Assembly: GCF_963678635.1 (NCBI RefSeq)
Contig: NC_087067.1
Span: 20,518,596 to 20,582,595 of the forward strand
DNA: 64,000 nt
Reading direction: 5' to 3'
Source of the DNA: Symsagittifera roscoffensis
Lineage: Eukaryota > Xenacoelomorpha > Acoela > Convolutidae
The notes beneath the pieces were generated by a model that was given only the letters and a program-made list of their open reading frames with translations, was not told where the DNA came from and did not search any database. Positions 34,001 to 43,905 of the stretch are shown here, piece by piece. Numbering within the stretch: position 1 is the first letter of the stretch; every line of letters begins with the position of its first letter. The translations under genes and the position numbers were made by a program.

Positions 34001-34195
34001 TACCAGCGTATCCAGGTGATCTGCGCTCTGGAATTCCATCATCTTGATGACCTGAGCCACTGAGGCTCCTCCAAAGGACAGAGTGGTAGTCTGACTATAG
34101 ACGAAGATCTCATTCAGATCCCTCACCAAACTGTCTCCTATGATCAAGTGGCGATTTCCTGGGGGAATTACCTGGTCGCTCGTAGCGGGGTTTCA
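31019..34195 (-). CDS. SGNH/GDSL-hydrolase-like long ORF, element 2
   Basis: Open for 1,042 codons from the TTG near 34147, with a short in-frame lead. Residues 1-170 form an SGNH domain: GDS at 4-6, block II GGAS at 26-29, GTND at 53-56 and RDGIHF with Asp149 and His152. Residues 180-280 are a low-complexity Ser/Arg/Pro bridge. Residues 470-665 repeat the SGNH strand order in degenerate form (YLIVASSDY, VVAGSNDH, VVFVLSP, then PAVWADIS), without the catalytic set. The last 375 residues are helical. No signal peptide is seen. Typical SGNH proteins are 200-350 residues, so this is a large multidomain form. As in element 1, no ATG lies just before block I. Confidence 0.85.
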
Positions 34196-34205
34196 GCTCA
34201 TGTCA

Positions 34206-35287
34206 TTAAGGCAGGCTCGAGGATGCTCCGCGGCCATTTGCGTGAACTGGTGACGTGCCATCAGATTCTTCCCAATGTCTACCCACGCGGGACTTTTGAA
34301 AGGTTCCGCAATGCGCAGTCCCCAAGGACGCTACCGTGCGGGGTGCTCGCTCCGAACTATTGGATGAATGATCACGACGTTGGGAAGGAACGATCCTACC
34401 CAATGTCCGCCCAGTGGTTCTGTTAATCTCATCCATTGTTGCTCTGGCCACTTGATTGAATGATTCTTGGAACTGGGGAGCGAGATAGGTGTATGAAGGG
34501 TCTGGTATCGTGTTCCTCAGACTGGAAGCAGACTGTGGTGTCTGCTGAGGAGCCTCGGGCCCTCTCGATGTACAAAGCTCCTGTACTCTTGTCTTGGGGC
34601 GTGTGTCCCTGGATCCCTCCGAGGACTTCATCGTCGCCAGAACTTCCTGTGACACTTGGCTCACCTTTGCCAAATACAGCTCCTTCAGGTGCTTTATTTC
34701 ATCCTCCTTGTAGGCCACCTGCAGATCTTCGTACTTCTTTTTCCATTCGTCTCTTTCTCGAGCTATCGCCCTATACTCCTGGAGTTTGGCACACAGCCAG
34801 CTCTGATCTCTCTCCTTCTTCTCCAACGTTTCAATCGTCTCCGACGTCTGGATTTCTATTTCGCTCACCCTCACTCTCTTCGGAGGAGGAGCAGCTGTTG
34901 GAGAGTCGACCGAATGTGACGGGCCTGGCCCATCACGTTGTCTTTTCGCTCCGAGGAGCGGCTGCGCAGGTTGGACCGGCAAGGGCATCTCACCTAGCCG
35001 GTGGTCCCTCTGTTCACCTAGTCCATTTCTCCACGCCGCCATCTCATCAGTCGATTTCGACCTCTCTCGGCGGTCCCGGACTCACCGAAGGCCAACATCA
35101 ACACAACTTCTGTAGGGCGATTCCCTCGACCCTCTCGTCCTAACGCATTGAGGAGCACGACCACAAACATCGCCAGCCCCGGTTCTTCTCGTGTAAAGTC
35201 AAAATCGATCAGCCACTGATAGATCTCGTCTAGAGTCGCTCCTAGACTCGCTGAGAGGAATTCCATTAGTTCATTTGTGTCACCCAT
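34206..35287 (-). pseudogene. Coiled-coil ORF at the head of the cassette, element 2
   Basis: An N-terminal domain from the ATG at 35287 (about 90 codons; LNALGREGRGNRPTEVVLM, MRWRRG) and a longer part (34206-35042) with a Pro-rich stretch, a coiled coil (IEIQTSETIETLEKKERDQ) and an Arg/Ser tail. It corresponds piece by piece to 2635-3850 in element 1 (INILGHDNRGDRPTEV, MRWRNG, then VQTNETMQDLDEM). Role unknown. About one break. Confidence 0.6.
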
Positions 35288-35754
35288 TTCTTATCGTGTT
35301 GATTCTTGTTGTCGTGTAGTTTCTTCTGTTCGTTTGATTCAATGAGTTCAATAAACAATTGCTGATCAATCAAGAGCTAAAAAACAAGTCGCGACTTAAA
35401 ACCATCATTTTTGGATAAAATATCATTCAAATCTTTAAAACTCTTCATTGAATTTTTCTTCTCAATTCTGATTTAAAAAGTTAGCACTAAGGTGGATCGT
35501 CCACCTGTATCTTTGTCAGGGTAGCACAAATGAGCGCTGTCACCTTGATTACCTGGAGTATTCTAGGTCTTTTATGACACAAAACATAAAACATATCATA
35601 ACAATAACATAACACATAAACATCACATATCTACATTATCACATAAAAAACATAATCCCTACTAGCTAACCTAAAACTTAATCCTAATCTAAAACTTGAC
35701 CCTAATTCCTATCAAGTGAACTTAATAAAAACCATATATCGCCGAATGCAATTC
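35288..35754. other. AT-rich spacer between pol and cassette, element 2
   Basis: About 470 bases with no ORF. Shares GATCAATCAAGA (35363-35374) and an ATAACATAACACATA run (about 35603-35618) with the spacer of element 1, in the same order. Possibly a promoter or splice-acceptor region for the downstream genes. Confidence 0.5.
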
Positions 35755-37497
35755 CTAGCATATGCTCAGATAGTATTTTTTATGTAAGTAAACCTCTATG
35801 TCAGTTTCTGAAAATATCACATGTACAAGGGCGTATAAATCTCTCGGATGTAGCGTTCCTCTATTAGGATCATATACTGGTAACGAGAGAGAGGTCACTC
35901 CTCTCTCAATCAAAAAATCCCTAAGTCGAGTGAAGGCCAATACCAAGCTCTCTGGATCTACGTGTTGCCTATCAGTGGCCTTAGTAACCAGGAAACACTA
36001 ATATTTCCCTGGTATCTGTGATGCAACAGGGGGCAGCGCTATCATCCCTCCCACACCAGGCCTCTGTTTCCATAAAAACTCGATGTTCTTATACTCTCTT
36101 TTGAAATCAGCCGCCAGTGCTGTTTTGAAGCTTACGTCCGCGGTTATTGCTATAGCGCATGTGCGTTCCGTGAGAATGAAATCGGTGTCCGTTATGACGA
36201 TATTGTTTGAAAAATGGTTCGGTAAGTCAAAATACGATTCAAAAATTTGTCCAAAAGGTGGTTTTTTAGCATTCTCGCCCTCTGTCTCTAGTTCTCCGGT
36301 TTCCCTTGCCGATTTCAATTTTTTGATTATCAGATTTTCGGTGTGGGTGAGTCCTACCCCCACTCCCCGGACAAAAATATCCATCGACGTATCCGTCGAT
36401 CGCCCAAAGTCTAGGAGATTGAGGTTGGATTGTGGAACACGTAGAGGACCATCTGGGGCGACCCAGTTGGACTCGGTATTGTCATGACTGACGTATTTGA
36501 TGCCGTCTTTATCGACGTCCTGAATCGTCAGGATCGTCTCTTTTGGATCTGTCGGCAGATCATGGAGCCATTCGAACACCCGCAACTTCGTTAGTTCTTG
36601 CTCATGAGTCTGTTCCGCTTCTGGTTCGAAATCCACTTCCAGTTCTGATCGATTGTCGATAAAATCTCGATCCATGTCATTCACCAAGTCGATTTCTTCT
36701 AGCACCGCCACTTCGTCCAGTCCCACCAGCGATTCCATCATATCACTTACAACTATCCTGTCTACGACGAAATCCTCGCCGTATGGATTGTATTTTTTCT
36801 TGTTTTTTCCTCTCTTGCTCTGGCGTGTTTCCATGGTGAGAGGAAAGTCAGGCTGTATTCCTTTGTCAATTTCGATTTGTTCCGGACAGTCCCAGTCTTC
36901 CTCGGCATAAGGTAGAGTTTCATCGTCCACCTCTACTCGCTCGGTCAACTCCAGATCCAGTGGTAGGTCGCAATCGTCCACCACCTCATTCCCGTCGTTT
37001 TTGTCGCGAGTACCCCTTTCATTCACCTCACAAGCAGGATCCACTATCAAATAGTCTCCCTCTTGCATGTCTGCTGGGATGTCCATCATATCACTTACAA
37101 CTATCCTGTCTACGACAAAATCCTCGCCGTATGGATTGTATTTTTTCTTGTTTTTTCCTCTCTTGCTCTGGCGTGTTTCCATGGTGAGAGGAAAGTCAGG
37201 CTGTATTCCTTTGTCAATTTCGATTTGTTCCGGACAGTCCCAGTCTTCCTCGGCATAAGGTAGAGTTTCATCGTCCACCTTTACTCGCTCGGTCAACTCC
37301 AGATCCAGTGGTAGGTCGCAATCGTCCACCACCTCATTCCCGTCGTTTTTGTCGCGAGTACCCCTTTCATTCACCTCACAAGCAGGATCCACTATCAAAT
37401 AGTCTCCCTCTTGCATGTCCGCTGGGATGCACCTGTCCTCTGACGATGCATTGTGTGGTTTAATATTTTCGTAATGAGCTGCTCTTCCAGTGCTCAA
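35755..37497 (-). pseudogene. Integrase tail end, linker and macro-like domain, element 2
   Basis: Begins at the LSTGRAAHYEN strand of the integrase tail. An acidic linker follows, with an internal tandem duplication, then FVRGVGVGLTHTENL, then a macro-like domain (GVGGMIALPP near 36040; LTRLRDF.., LSLPVYDPN and YLHKKYYL near 35760-35940). It is the single-copy counterpart of the eight modules in element 1. It resembles TARG1/OARD1-type macro domains in the order of strands and helices. It is broken, with about one break. Confidence 0.75.
36733..37428 (-). repeat. 348-bp tandem duplication in the pre-macro linker
   Basis: Two in-frame copies of 116 codons each (37081-37428 and 36733-37080), starting IPADMQEGDY and ending VVSDMM. 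By eye they differ at only a few bases, so the duplication is very young. The reading frame is kept across the join. Confidence 0.9.
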
Positions 37498-38627
37498 TCG
37501 ATAAAAAATGACCTCCTTGGTGCACCTCTGTTATCTGAAATGGACCACGCCATTTCTTTAATAATTTCTTGGTTCCTTTCGTTGGAACCACTTCCTGGAA
37601 CACCCAGACGTAGTCGCCAACTGAGTGGCTTTTGCATCGGCTGTATTTTTATCAAACCTCTTTTTCTGTCTAATTTGCGCCTGTTGCGTGTTCCTCCTGC
37701 ATAAGTCATTGAGGTCCTGCTGTCTTCTAATAACATCCCGCACGTACGTTTGCGGTGCTGTTCTCTTTTCCTCATATTCAGGGTAGAAAACGTCAACGGA
37801 AGCGTTTTTTCGTGACCCGTTAGCATCAGATGCGGACTTATTCCCGTGGTGAAATGCTCCGTGCTGTCGTAAGCACCCATCACTTGCGGCAAGTGCTTGT
37901 CCCAGTCATCCATGTAGCGTGAGCAATAGACTCTCAGCATGGATACCAGTGTGCGATTTTGCCTCTCGACTAGGCCATTCGTTTGCGGGTGATAAGTGGT
38001 CGGGTGGGCCTGCGCTACCTGCGACCTTTTCATTAACTCCCTCGTGAGATCACCCACGAATGCTTTGCCATTGTCCGATTGGAATGTGATGGGGCAGCCA
38101 TGCCTCGCTATCCACACATTTATCAAATGATCGCATGTTTCTGCCGCCGATGCTGTCATGCAGGGTGCTGCCTCCGCATATTTTGTAAAATGGTCGATCA
38201 TTACCAGCACCTGATTATATCGCGTTGCTGTCATGCAGATCTTCTGATGATCAATTTGCACCACTTCGTTGAATCCCGACGACTCTATTGACTGTAGGGG
38301 GAACCTTAGTTTCCTGGGATCCTTCGCCTGTTGACATGACAGGCATGCGGCGATCCACTTCTCACAAGCCTTCTTCAATCCCGGCCATTCGAATCGTTTC
38401 TGTATCCTGTTGTACACTTTGTCCACGCCTTGATGGCCCATCTGATCATGTGAGCGAAAGAGCAATTCGGTCTGGTACAACTGTGGCAACACTATCGAAT
38501 TGTATTTATAAAGGACCTTGTCCTCCTCTTTACGTTTACAGGCTACGATTCTGTCCTTGTTCAGGTACAACAAGTCTTTTCTCTTCAGGTAGAATTGCTT
38601 CAAGATCTTGTAGCTGTCTTCTTCCAA
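37494..38627 (-). CDS. Integrase, element 2
   Basis: 377 codons. The H2C2 zinc domain has His60, His65, Cys95 and Cys98. The catalytic core has Asp126 (VQIDHQ), Asp185 (QSDNGKAF) and Glu221 (NGLVERQNRTL), which is exactly the DD35E spacing of retroviral and Ty3/gypsy integrases. It inserts the DNA copy into the host genome. The tail domain lies just downstream. The match to element 1 is close through LRFPLQSIESS. The start codon is not clear, as expected for a part of a pol polyprotein. Confidence 0.92.
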   Translation of the reverse strand: MEEDSYKILKQFYLKRKDLLYLNKDRIVACKRKEEDKVLYKYNSIVLPQLYQTELLFRSHDQMGHQGVDKVYNRIQKRFEWPGLKKACEKWIAACLSCQQAKDPRKLRFPLQSIESSGFNEVVQIDHQKICMTATRYNQVLVMIDHFTKYAEAAPCMTASAAETCDHLINVWIARHGCPITFQSDNGKAFVGDLTRELMKRSQVAQAHPTTYHPQTNGLVERQNRTLVSMLRVYCSRYMDDWDKHLPQVMGAYDSTEHFTTGISPHLMLTGHEKTLPLTFSTLNMRKREQHRKRTCGMLLEDSRTSMTYAGGTRNRRKLDRKRGLIKIQPMQKPLSWRLRLGVPGSGSNERNQEIIKEMAWSISDNRGAPRRSFFID

Positions 38628-38657
38628 GTCTCCGTTGTCAGGTGCTCCATTCTCGAC

Positions 38658-39419
38658 CTATCTCTTCAGACTGCTCGTCATTCTATCATTTCGTTGAGCC
38701 CTTAGGAGATCCGACAGCCTGTACCTGGCTTTAAAATACGTCTTTAGCAAGTTCATTTGCCCACTCATTATTTCCGGAGTATGAGCATCGTCCATCAACT
38801 TGACACACCATATCTTTCTCAAAGGCGTCGCTTCCTGCACATATGGTTCCAGATTGGTACGGACGACCGTACCATGTGGCGGCAATCTGGTTGGGCGTTT
38901 CGAAACTGCTATCAGCTCGAACTCATCGGCGGCATTATCTACCACAGCGCCCTCTTCATCTGAGGTGTACCTGTCTCTGTCTGGATCCTGATGCGTTTCT
39001 CGGTCCAGTCCGCGCTGCTTCCAGACTACCAACAAGGAGTGGATCGCGATCTCAGATATATCGGAATTGGAAGTTGTTTCAGATGTGTTGTCCCAGGACT
39101 GGGGCTTCGAGTCAACACTTGAGCCGACTGGTTCCCCAACACCATATTCCAAGTTTTCTGAGATGTTTCTCGACTCCCCGGATAAAACTCTGTCCCTCGG
39201 TTGCCTCGTATCCCACTCTCCGGACAACATTCTATCCCTCAGTTGTCTGAACAACCTCTCCCCGGACAAGTCGTCCTGTACGGGCTCAAAGGTGTCAGAC
39301 TCCTCAGACAAGTCGTCCTTGACGGGCTCGAAGGTATCAGCCTCCCCGGACATTGTCTCGTCCCCGGACAAACAATCTGGGCTCGGCTCGTATTCTTCTC
39401 TTGCATCCGTGAAATGCAC
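38658..39419 (-). CDS. Linker between RNase H and integrase, with LSGE repeats
   Basis: 253 codons, acidic and low-complexity. LSGE or close forms (LSGD, MSGE, LSEE) occur six times in residues 15-100, spaced 10-25 residues apart, and TFEPV(K/Q)DDL occurs twice. Residues 180-253 are ordered and match element 1 (IWCVKL, QMNLLKTYFKARYRLSDLLRAQ.NDRMT). Element 1 has three LSGE motifs in the same place. The role is unknown; processing sites or a partner-binding motif are possibilities. Confidence 0.65.
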   Translation of the reverse strand: MHFTDAREEYEPSPDCLSGDETMSGEADTFEPVKDDLSEESDTFEPVQDDLSGERLFRQLRDRMLSGEWDTRQPRDRVLSGESRNISENLEYGVGEPVGSSVDSKPQSWDNTSETTSNSDISEIAIHSLLVVWKQRGLDRETHQDPDRDRYTSDEEGAVVDNAADEFELIAVSKRPTRLPPHGTVVRTNLEPYVQEATPLRKIWCVKLMDDAHTPEIMSGQMNLLKTYFKARYRLSDLLRAQRNDRMTSSLKR

Positions 39420-39459
39420 TTTCCTCGCGAAGCTAGATCTCGACTTGATCCTGACTTCC

Positions 39460-41733
39460 TCAGTGGCTTGGGTCTGATTCAGTGAACGAAGTTCTCAACA
39501 AGACCTCCTTCGGCATCGAGCTCACCAGCTGGTTGACTATCGACCTGCAATACCGTTCAATACCTCGGCTGCGAATGGACACTGACCTCTTCTCTGTTCT
39601 CTCAGTGACAGTCAACCGCTGCATGGTCTCCATCCACTCACGATCATGCCTATCCACTTCCCTGTCCAACAAGTCACGGAGCTTCCCCATGACGTCCGGC
39701 GCCATGTTCACCGTCCTGTTCAGTAGAGCTATGCTGTTTATACCCAGCCTGGTAAGTTCTTGCTGTACCAAATTGGATCGGACTAGCAGATCCAGCGGAA
39801 CGGGCTCGCCCCTGGCTAAAACTTTTATCTCCGCGGCCGTCTCCACTGGAAGGGTAGGGTGTCCGGGTATAGGATGCCCTGACTTGGCTAACCACCTAGT
39901 AAGTGGCAGTTTGTCGTAGGTTTCCTTGTCCAGAAATGAAAACCCGTCTTTGATTTCCGATTGGTTAGCCTGTTTCTCCTCGAGGAGCTCATAGAACTCT
40001 GTCTTTTTACTGAGGCTATCTGCGTTCTGGTGCTTATCACGGGTACGGTGCTCTATGATCATGTGGTATCCATCTAGGCGCACGATCCAACAACCAATAT
40101 AACTTCGGTCCATCGAATAGGCTTTCAGCCAGGCAAGGGCACGATTATCCACACGTAACTTGAAGGGAGCACTCCCCAAGTAGGCCCTGTATTTTTCCAC
40201 GAAAGTGATCACCGCGATCATCTCCGCTTTTGGTGCGCCATACTTCATCTCAGTATCACTCAGGACCTTACTCCCGTAGGCTATCGGACGGAGAACCGTT
40301 CTCCCGTTCCACTCCTGCTCCTGGTGAAGTATGCCCGATATCGCAACCACAGATGCATCCGTGTCCAGCACGAATATCCCCTTCTCTGTTGGCATGCCGA
40401 GGACCGGTGCCTCGCAAAGTTCACGTTTGATGTTCTCAAATGAAACTTGTGCCTCATCAGTCCAAGTGAACTTCTTGCCCTTGTTTCTCATCAACCGCTG
40501 CATGGGGTATATTTTGTCAGCATACCCCTTGATGAACTCTCGATAATAATTAGCAAATCCAAAAAAACTCATTAGTTGTGTATTTGTTTTAGGTGCCTTC
40601 CAGGTCAACACCGCTTCGACCGCTTCAGGATCTGGTCTCACTCCATGCTTATCCACCAGGCGGCCCAGATACTTTATGGAGTCTCTGAGGATTTCACACT
40701 TAGAGGGTTTACATTTCAGGCCCGCCTGCTTCATGCTAGTAAACACCTCATCCAACCTCTCTATGTGGTCCTCTAAGGTTGGTGTTGCAATCACGACATC
40801 ATCGACATAACACATGATGATACTCCCGTATTTCTTAGTCACGCTCGTGAGTGCCTGGGCCATCAGTCGCTGGAATGTGGCCGTCGCGTTGCACAATCCG
40901 AACGGCATCCTCTTCCACTGGAACAATCCCAGCTCGCACGCGAAGCCTGTTTTTTCACGATCTTGCTTTCGGAGTGGCACTTGCCAGAACACAGAGCCCA
41001 AATCTAATGTCGTGAAGAACTTCGCGTCTCCCAGCTTGGATAGGCTCTCATCGATGCGGGGAATCGGGTATGCGTCCTTTATAGTCACTGCGTTCAGATA
41101 ACGGAAATCACAACAAAACCTGAGTTGCCCCCCTTTCTTTTTCGCCATGACCACGCCACAAGCCCACGGGGACTTCGACGGCTCGATCATGTCATACTCC
41201 ATTAACATCTCGATTTCCTTCCTGCACGCTTCTGACTTGTGAGGGGTCATTTTTCTCGCCCCTTCCCTATGAGGTACCAAGCCTTCTTCTATCTCAACCT
41301 CGTGTTCTACAAAATTACAGCAACCTATGTCGGCCTTATCTTTCGAAAAAACGTCTGCGTTCCGACTTAACACCGCCCTGAGCGAATCTAGTTCCTTGTC
41401 TGATATTTTACCCTTCAAATGTTCTATCTCAGGTAGGACCGGTTTATTCGCTACTAACTCTGTTTCTGTCGGCCTCTCGGGAAAGTTGGAACAACTAGAC
41501 AACCCATCATCTGTTTCCGACTTCATTGAAAACAATTTCCTAGAAAATTTCAATTCATTTACTCTTTTCAATATACATTCTTGGTTCGCATGCAAGGGGC
41601 ATTTAGTTACATCAAACTTTTTCAAGTTCTCCACAATCTGAAAGTCTGTGTTCAGAGGCAAAGCATAGCCAAGTTTCTTTCCCTCTGTATTGTCACTGTT
41701 GTTGCTTCTGTGTTCAACAACACACTCACACAC
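39460..41733 (-). CDS. Reverse transcriptase and RNase H, element 2
   Basis: 757 open codons. Reverse transcriptase spans residues 185-370: LRFCCDFRYLN, AYPIPRIDESL, FFTTLDLGSVFWQ (first catalytic Asp), MPFGLCNATATFQRLM, and YVDD at 309-312. RNase H spans 450-575: FVLDTDAS at its start, AYGSKVL, AEMIAVITFVEKYRAYL, then RTRDKHQNADSLS. A C-terminal helical tail follows (QRLTVTERT, QLVSSMP). This is the order and type of Ty3/gypsy pol. It looks whole over this stretch. The upstream 150 residues join the protease region. Confidence 0.95.
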   Translation of the reverse strand: MCECVVEHRSNNSDNTEGKKLGYALPLNTDFQIVENLKKFDVTKCPLHANQECILKRVNELKFSRKLFSMKSETDDGLSSCSNFPERPTETELVANKPVLPEIEHLKGKISDKELDSLRAVLSRNADVFSKDKADIGCCNFVEHEVEIEEGLVPHREGARKMTPHKSEACRKEIEMLMEYDMIEPSKSPWACGVVMAKKKGGQLRFCCDFRYLNAVTIKDAYPIPRIDESLSKLGDAKFFTTLDLGSVFWQVPLRKQDREKTGFACELGLFQWKRMPFGLCNATATFQRLMAQALTSVTKKYGSIIMCYVDDVVIATPTLEDHIERLDEVFTSMKQAGLKCKPSKCEILRDSIKYLGRLVDKHGVRPDPEAVEAVLTWKAPKTNTQLMSFFGFANYYREFIKGYADKIYPMQRLMRNKGKKFTWTDEAQVSFENIKRELCEAPVLGMPTEKGIFVLDTDASVVAISGILHQEQEWNGRTVLRPIAYGSKVLSDTEMKYGAPKAEMIAVITFVEKYRAYLGSAPFKLRVDNRALAWLKAYSMDRSYIGCWIVRLDGYHMIIEHRTRDKHQNADSLSKKTEFYELLEEKQANQSEIKDGFSFLDKETYDKLPLTRWLAKSGHPIPGHPTLPVETAAEIKVLARGEPVPLDLLVRSNLVQQELTRLGINSIALLNRTVNMAPDVMGKLRDLLDREVDRHDREWMETMQRLTVTERTEKRSVSIRSRGIERYCRSIVNQLVSSMPKEVLLRTSFTESDPSH

Positions 41734-41891
41734 AGTCCACTCTGAGTGAGTGAGAAGCTTCTTCCTAAAATAGCCGAGCTTTTACTGTTTGAATTTGGTA
41801 CCAGACACACCTGTCTGTCATTGCTGAGTTCATTCAAGTTCCTCATCCTAAACGTCGCTACTACGGCTTGGTTTGGTTTTAATCTAACTTT

Positions 41892-42536
41892 TCAATCCAG
41901 AAAAATTGGCACCTTGGCCTGGTTAATTAAGATTTTATTAAGGGGTTTCTTTTCATACTTTCTCTCAGGATCCTTGATCCTAATCAACCCGTCATTAAGA
42001 TTGATCGTGACATCAAAGTTGCGTACGAAGTCCCTTCCTAAGATGAACAGATCGGATTCGTCCAAATTCTCCACTACTAGGAAGCTCATCCAAAGATGTC
42101 TTCCTCCGAGCTGCAGTGAAATGATCGGGGTTCGTCCAGTCACATAGATCGCTCCCTGATTGGCAGCTGCCAACCTGATGTTTGTCGGTATGAGATTCGA
42201 CCTCTCAAAACCCATGTTGGTCCAAGTTTTGACTGGCATGACACTAACCACTGCTCCCATGTATAGCAGTCCCTTTACTGAAAGTTGTATGCCTTGCACG
42301 TCCAGCACGTGTGCGGCCAGATCGGCCTCGCAACCTATGTGCACCGCATGTTGTTCGAGCATGGCGTTGTGTCCGATTCGTCTAACCTTCAGCTCCTCTT
42401 GACCAATGTATATCCGGCCAATCTGATCGTTCGTATCAGTTACGTGAGCTTTTGTGTAGATATTGATGCCATCAACATTCATTAGAATCGGGTATGGGCC
42501 GTGGACTTCGATGTAATGTCCATCCACTTTCATCAA
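41892..42536 (-). CDS. Aspartic-protease-like region, element 2
   Basis: 214 codons. An N-terminal part shared with element 1 (EVHGPYP, NVDGINIYTK) is followed by a retropepsin-like fold: a first strand and turn near GAVVSVMP, a middle sheet (GRTPIISLQLGG), and the conserved ILGRDFVRNF of retroviral-type proteases near residue 170. It would process gag and pol. Its position between gag and reverse transcriptase agrees. Confidence 0.7.
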   Translation of the reverse strand: MMKVDGHYIEVHGPYPILMNVDGINIYTKAHVTDTNDQIGRIYIGQEELKVRRIGHNAMLEQHAVHIGCEADLAAHVLDVQGIQLSVKGLLYMGAVVSVMPVKTWTNMGFERSNLIPTNIRLAAANQGAIYVTGRTPIISLQLGGRHLWMSFLVVENLDESDLFILGRDFVRNFDVTINLNDGLIRIKDPERKYEKKPLNKILINQAKVPIFLD

Positions 42537-43905
42537 CCTCGGACCTCCTGTCGTGGCAGCGCTCGCACTGCCCTGCAGTCCAGTTTGAGATCTTTCTCCT
42601 TCAGGTGGTCTGTATAAATGTTCAGGTGGACTAGTGTAATCTCGGATGGTTCACTCAAGTTCTTGACCACCTGGTGCCCTGCGACTGAGATAATGGACAT
42701 TATCTTCGTCCCCTCCTTCGTCATGCCGAAAGTTCTATCAGATATAACGTTCAGTTTTAGTCCCTGCTTCCTGGGTTCCTCTTTGTCTTCTTTTTTCGTC
42801 GTTTTACCCAGAATATTAAAATTTTCCCTAAGATCTGTGCTCTCCAGCTCCGACCTTACCCATTGCTCCACTTCTTTTGTGGCTAACTCGTGTTTGACAT
42901 TCTGCAACGCTGTCCTTGCCGCCAGACCGTAATCCACCTTGAGTGGGCTAGCCGACTCTGCCTCCAGGTTCGAGGCTACCACCTCGTCAGGCAGTGTCTT
43001 TACCTTCTTAGTCGTAAAGGTGCTCGGTGTCGTCTCCTTTCTCCGAGACTCGGCCTCGTTCATCAGACGTGCTCGACTGGCCTTGCAACTCGAAAGCGCC
43101 TCTTCGTGGCGGGGATGTTTCGTGTCCGCCACTGCATCCCAAAACTGAGTGCAATCCGACTTGAAGTGTCCTTCCAAATTACAGAAGAAGCACCTCGGAC
43201 CATATTTCATGATGAGCCCTCTGACGTACTCTTCGTGATCCTCGTCGGTCGCGTCGACGTCGTCGAGAAAGTAGCCTATTGCCTTCATTTTCTGTTTGTA
43301 TGCAGAACACGCGGAAATGTGATGGTCCATCGAACCACAATTCGCACAAGAACTCCTCTTATCCATGTCATCGCGAGGTTTGTACCAACTGGAGTTCACA
43401 CCAGTGTTTGTCCCGCTTTAGTTACCATAATTGCTGTAACGGTTTTGCGCCCTCGGTTTTATGAGTAAATACTCGCGTGACTTCATACGCAAATCATGGG
43501 CGTGGGTACCTGGTCAAGTGACAGGGTGAAGTGTGTGGCCAACATCGTTTTCAACTCCTCACTCTTTACTCCGTCCATGAACTTCGAAGCAATCGCCAAG
43601 TTTTGCTCGGATATTCTCTCATCGGGATTGCTTCTCCTCCTAAGCAATTTAAGGTCGTCCAAAAATTTGTCTATGGATTCGTCATCTCTTTGACGCCTCT
43701 TTTCGAACTTCACCATAGCCTGGTGCCCTTGTACTCAAGAGTCGAAACGATTCAGCAGGATGTCGAATATCTTGCGAGCGCTGTCTCTCTCATTTGCTCT
43801 TTTCGCCATTACACAATTTAGTGCAGTACCCTCCAGGTTGCTTGTTAGTGCGCTGCACTCTTGTTTCGTGGAGAGACTCTCTTCCTCAAAGTGCAACTTC
43901 AATTC
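42533..43905 (-). pseudogene. Gag capsid and nucleocapsid region, element 2
   Basis: The capsid part (43483-43905) has VKFEKRRQRDDESI, LLRRRSNPDE, ASKFMDGVKSEELKTMLATH, typical of retrotransposon gag. The nucleocapsid part (42533-43399) has two good CCHC knuckles, CANCGSMDHHISAC and CFFCNLEGHFKSDC, followed by a Lys-rich stretch. It matches element 1 throughout. The region has about two or three breaks. Confidence 0.85.

Noticed and set aside
31019-34195. SGNH ORF as ORF1 of a CR1-like LINE
   Set aside because: No LINE reverse transcriptase follows; neighbours in two elements are Ty3/gypsy pol parts and cassette ORFs on the same strand.
26823-35287. Envelope gene in the downstream cassette
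   Set aside because: No signal peptide, furin-like site or membrane anchor was seen in any cassette ORF.
35755-37497. Chromodomain after the integrase
   Set aside because: Chromodomain aromatic residues and spacing are absent; the region is an acidic linker followed by the macro-like domain.
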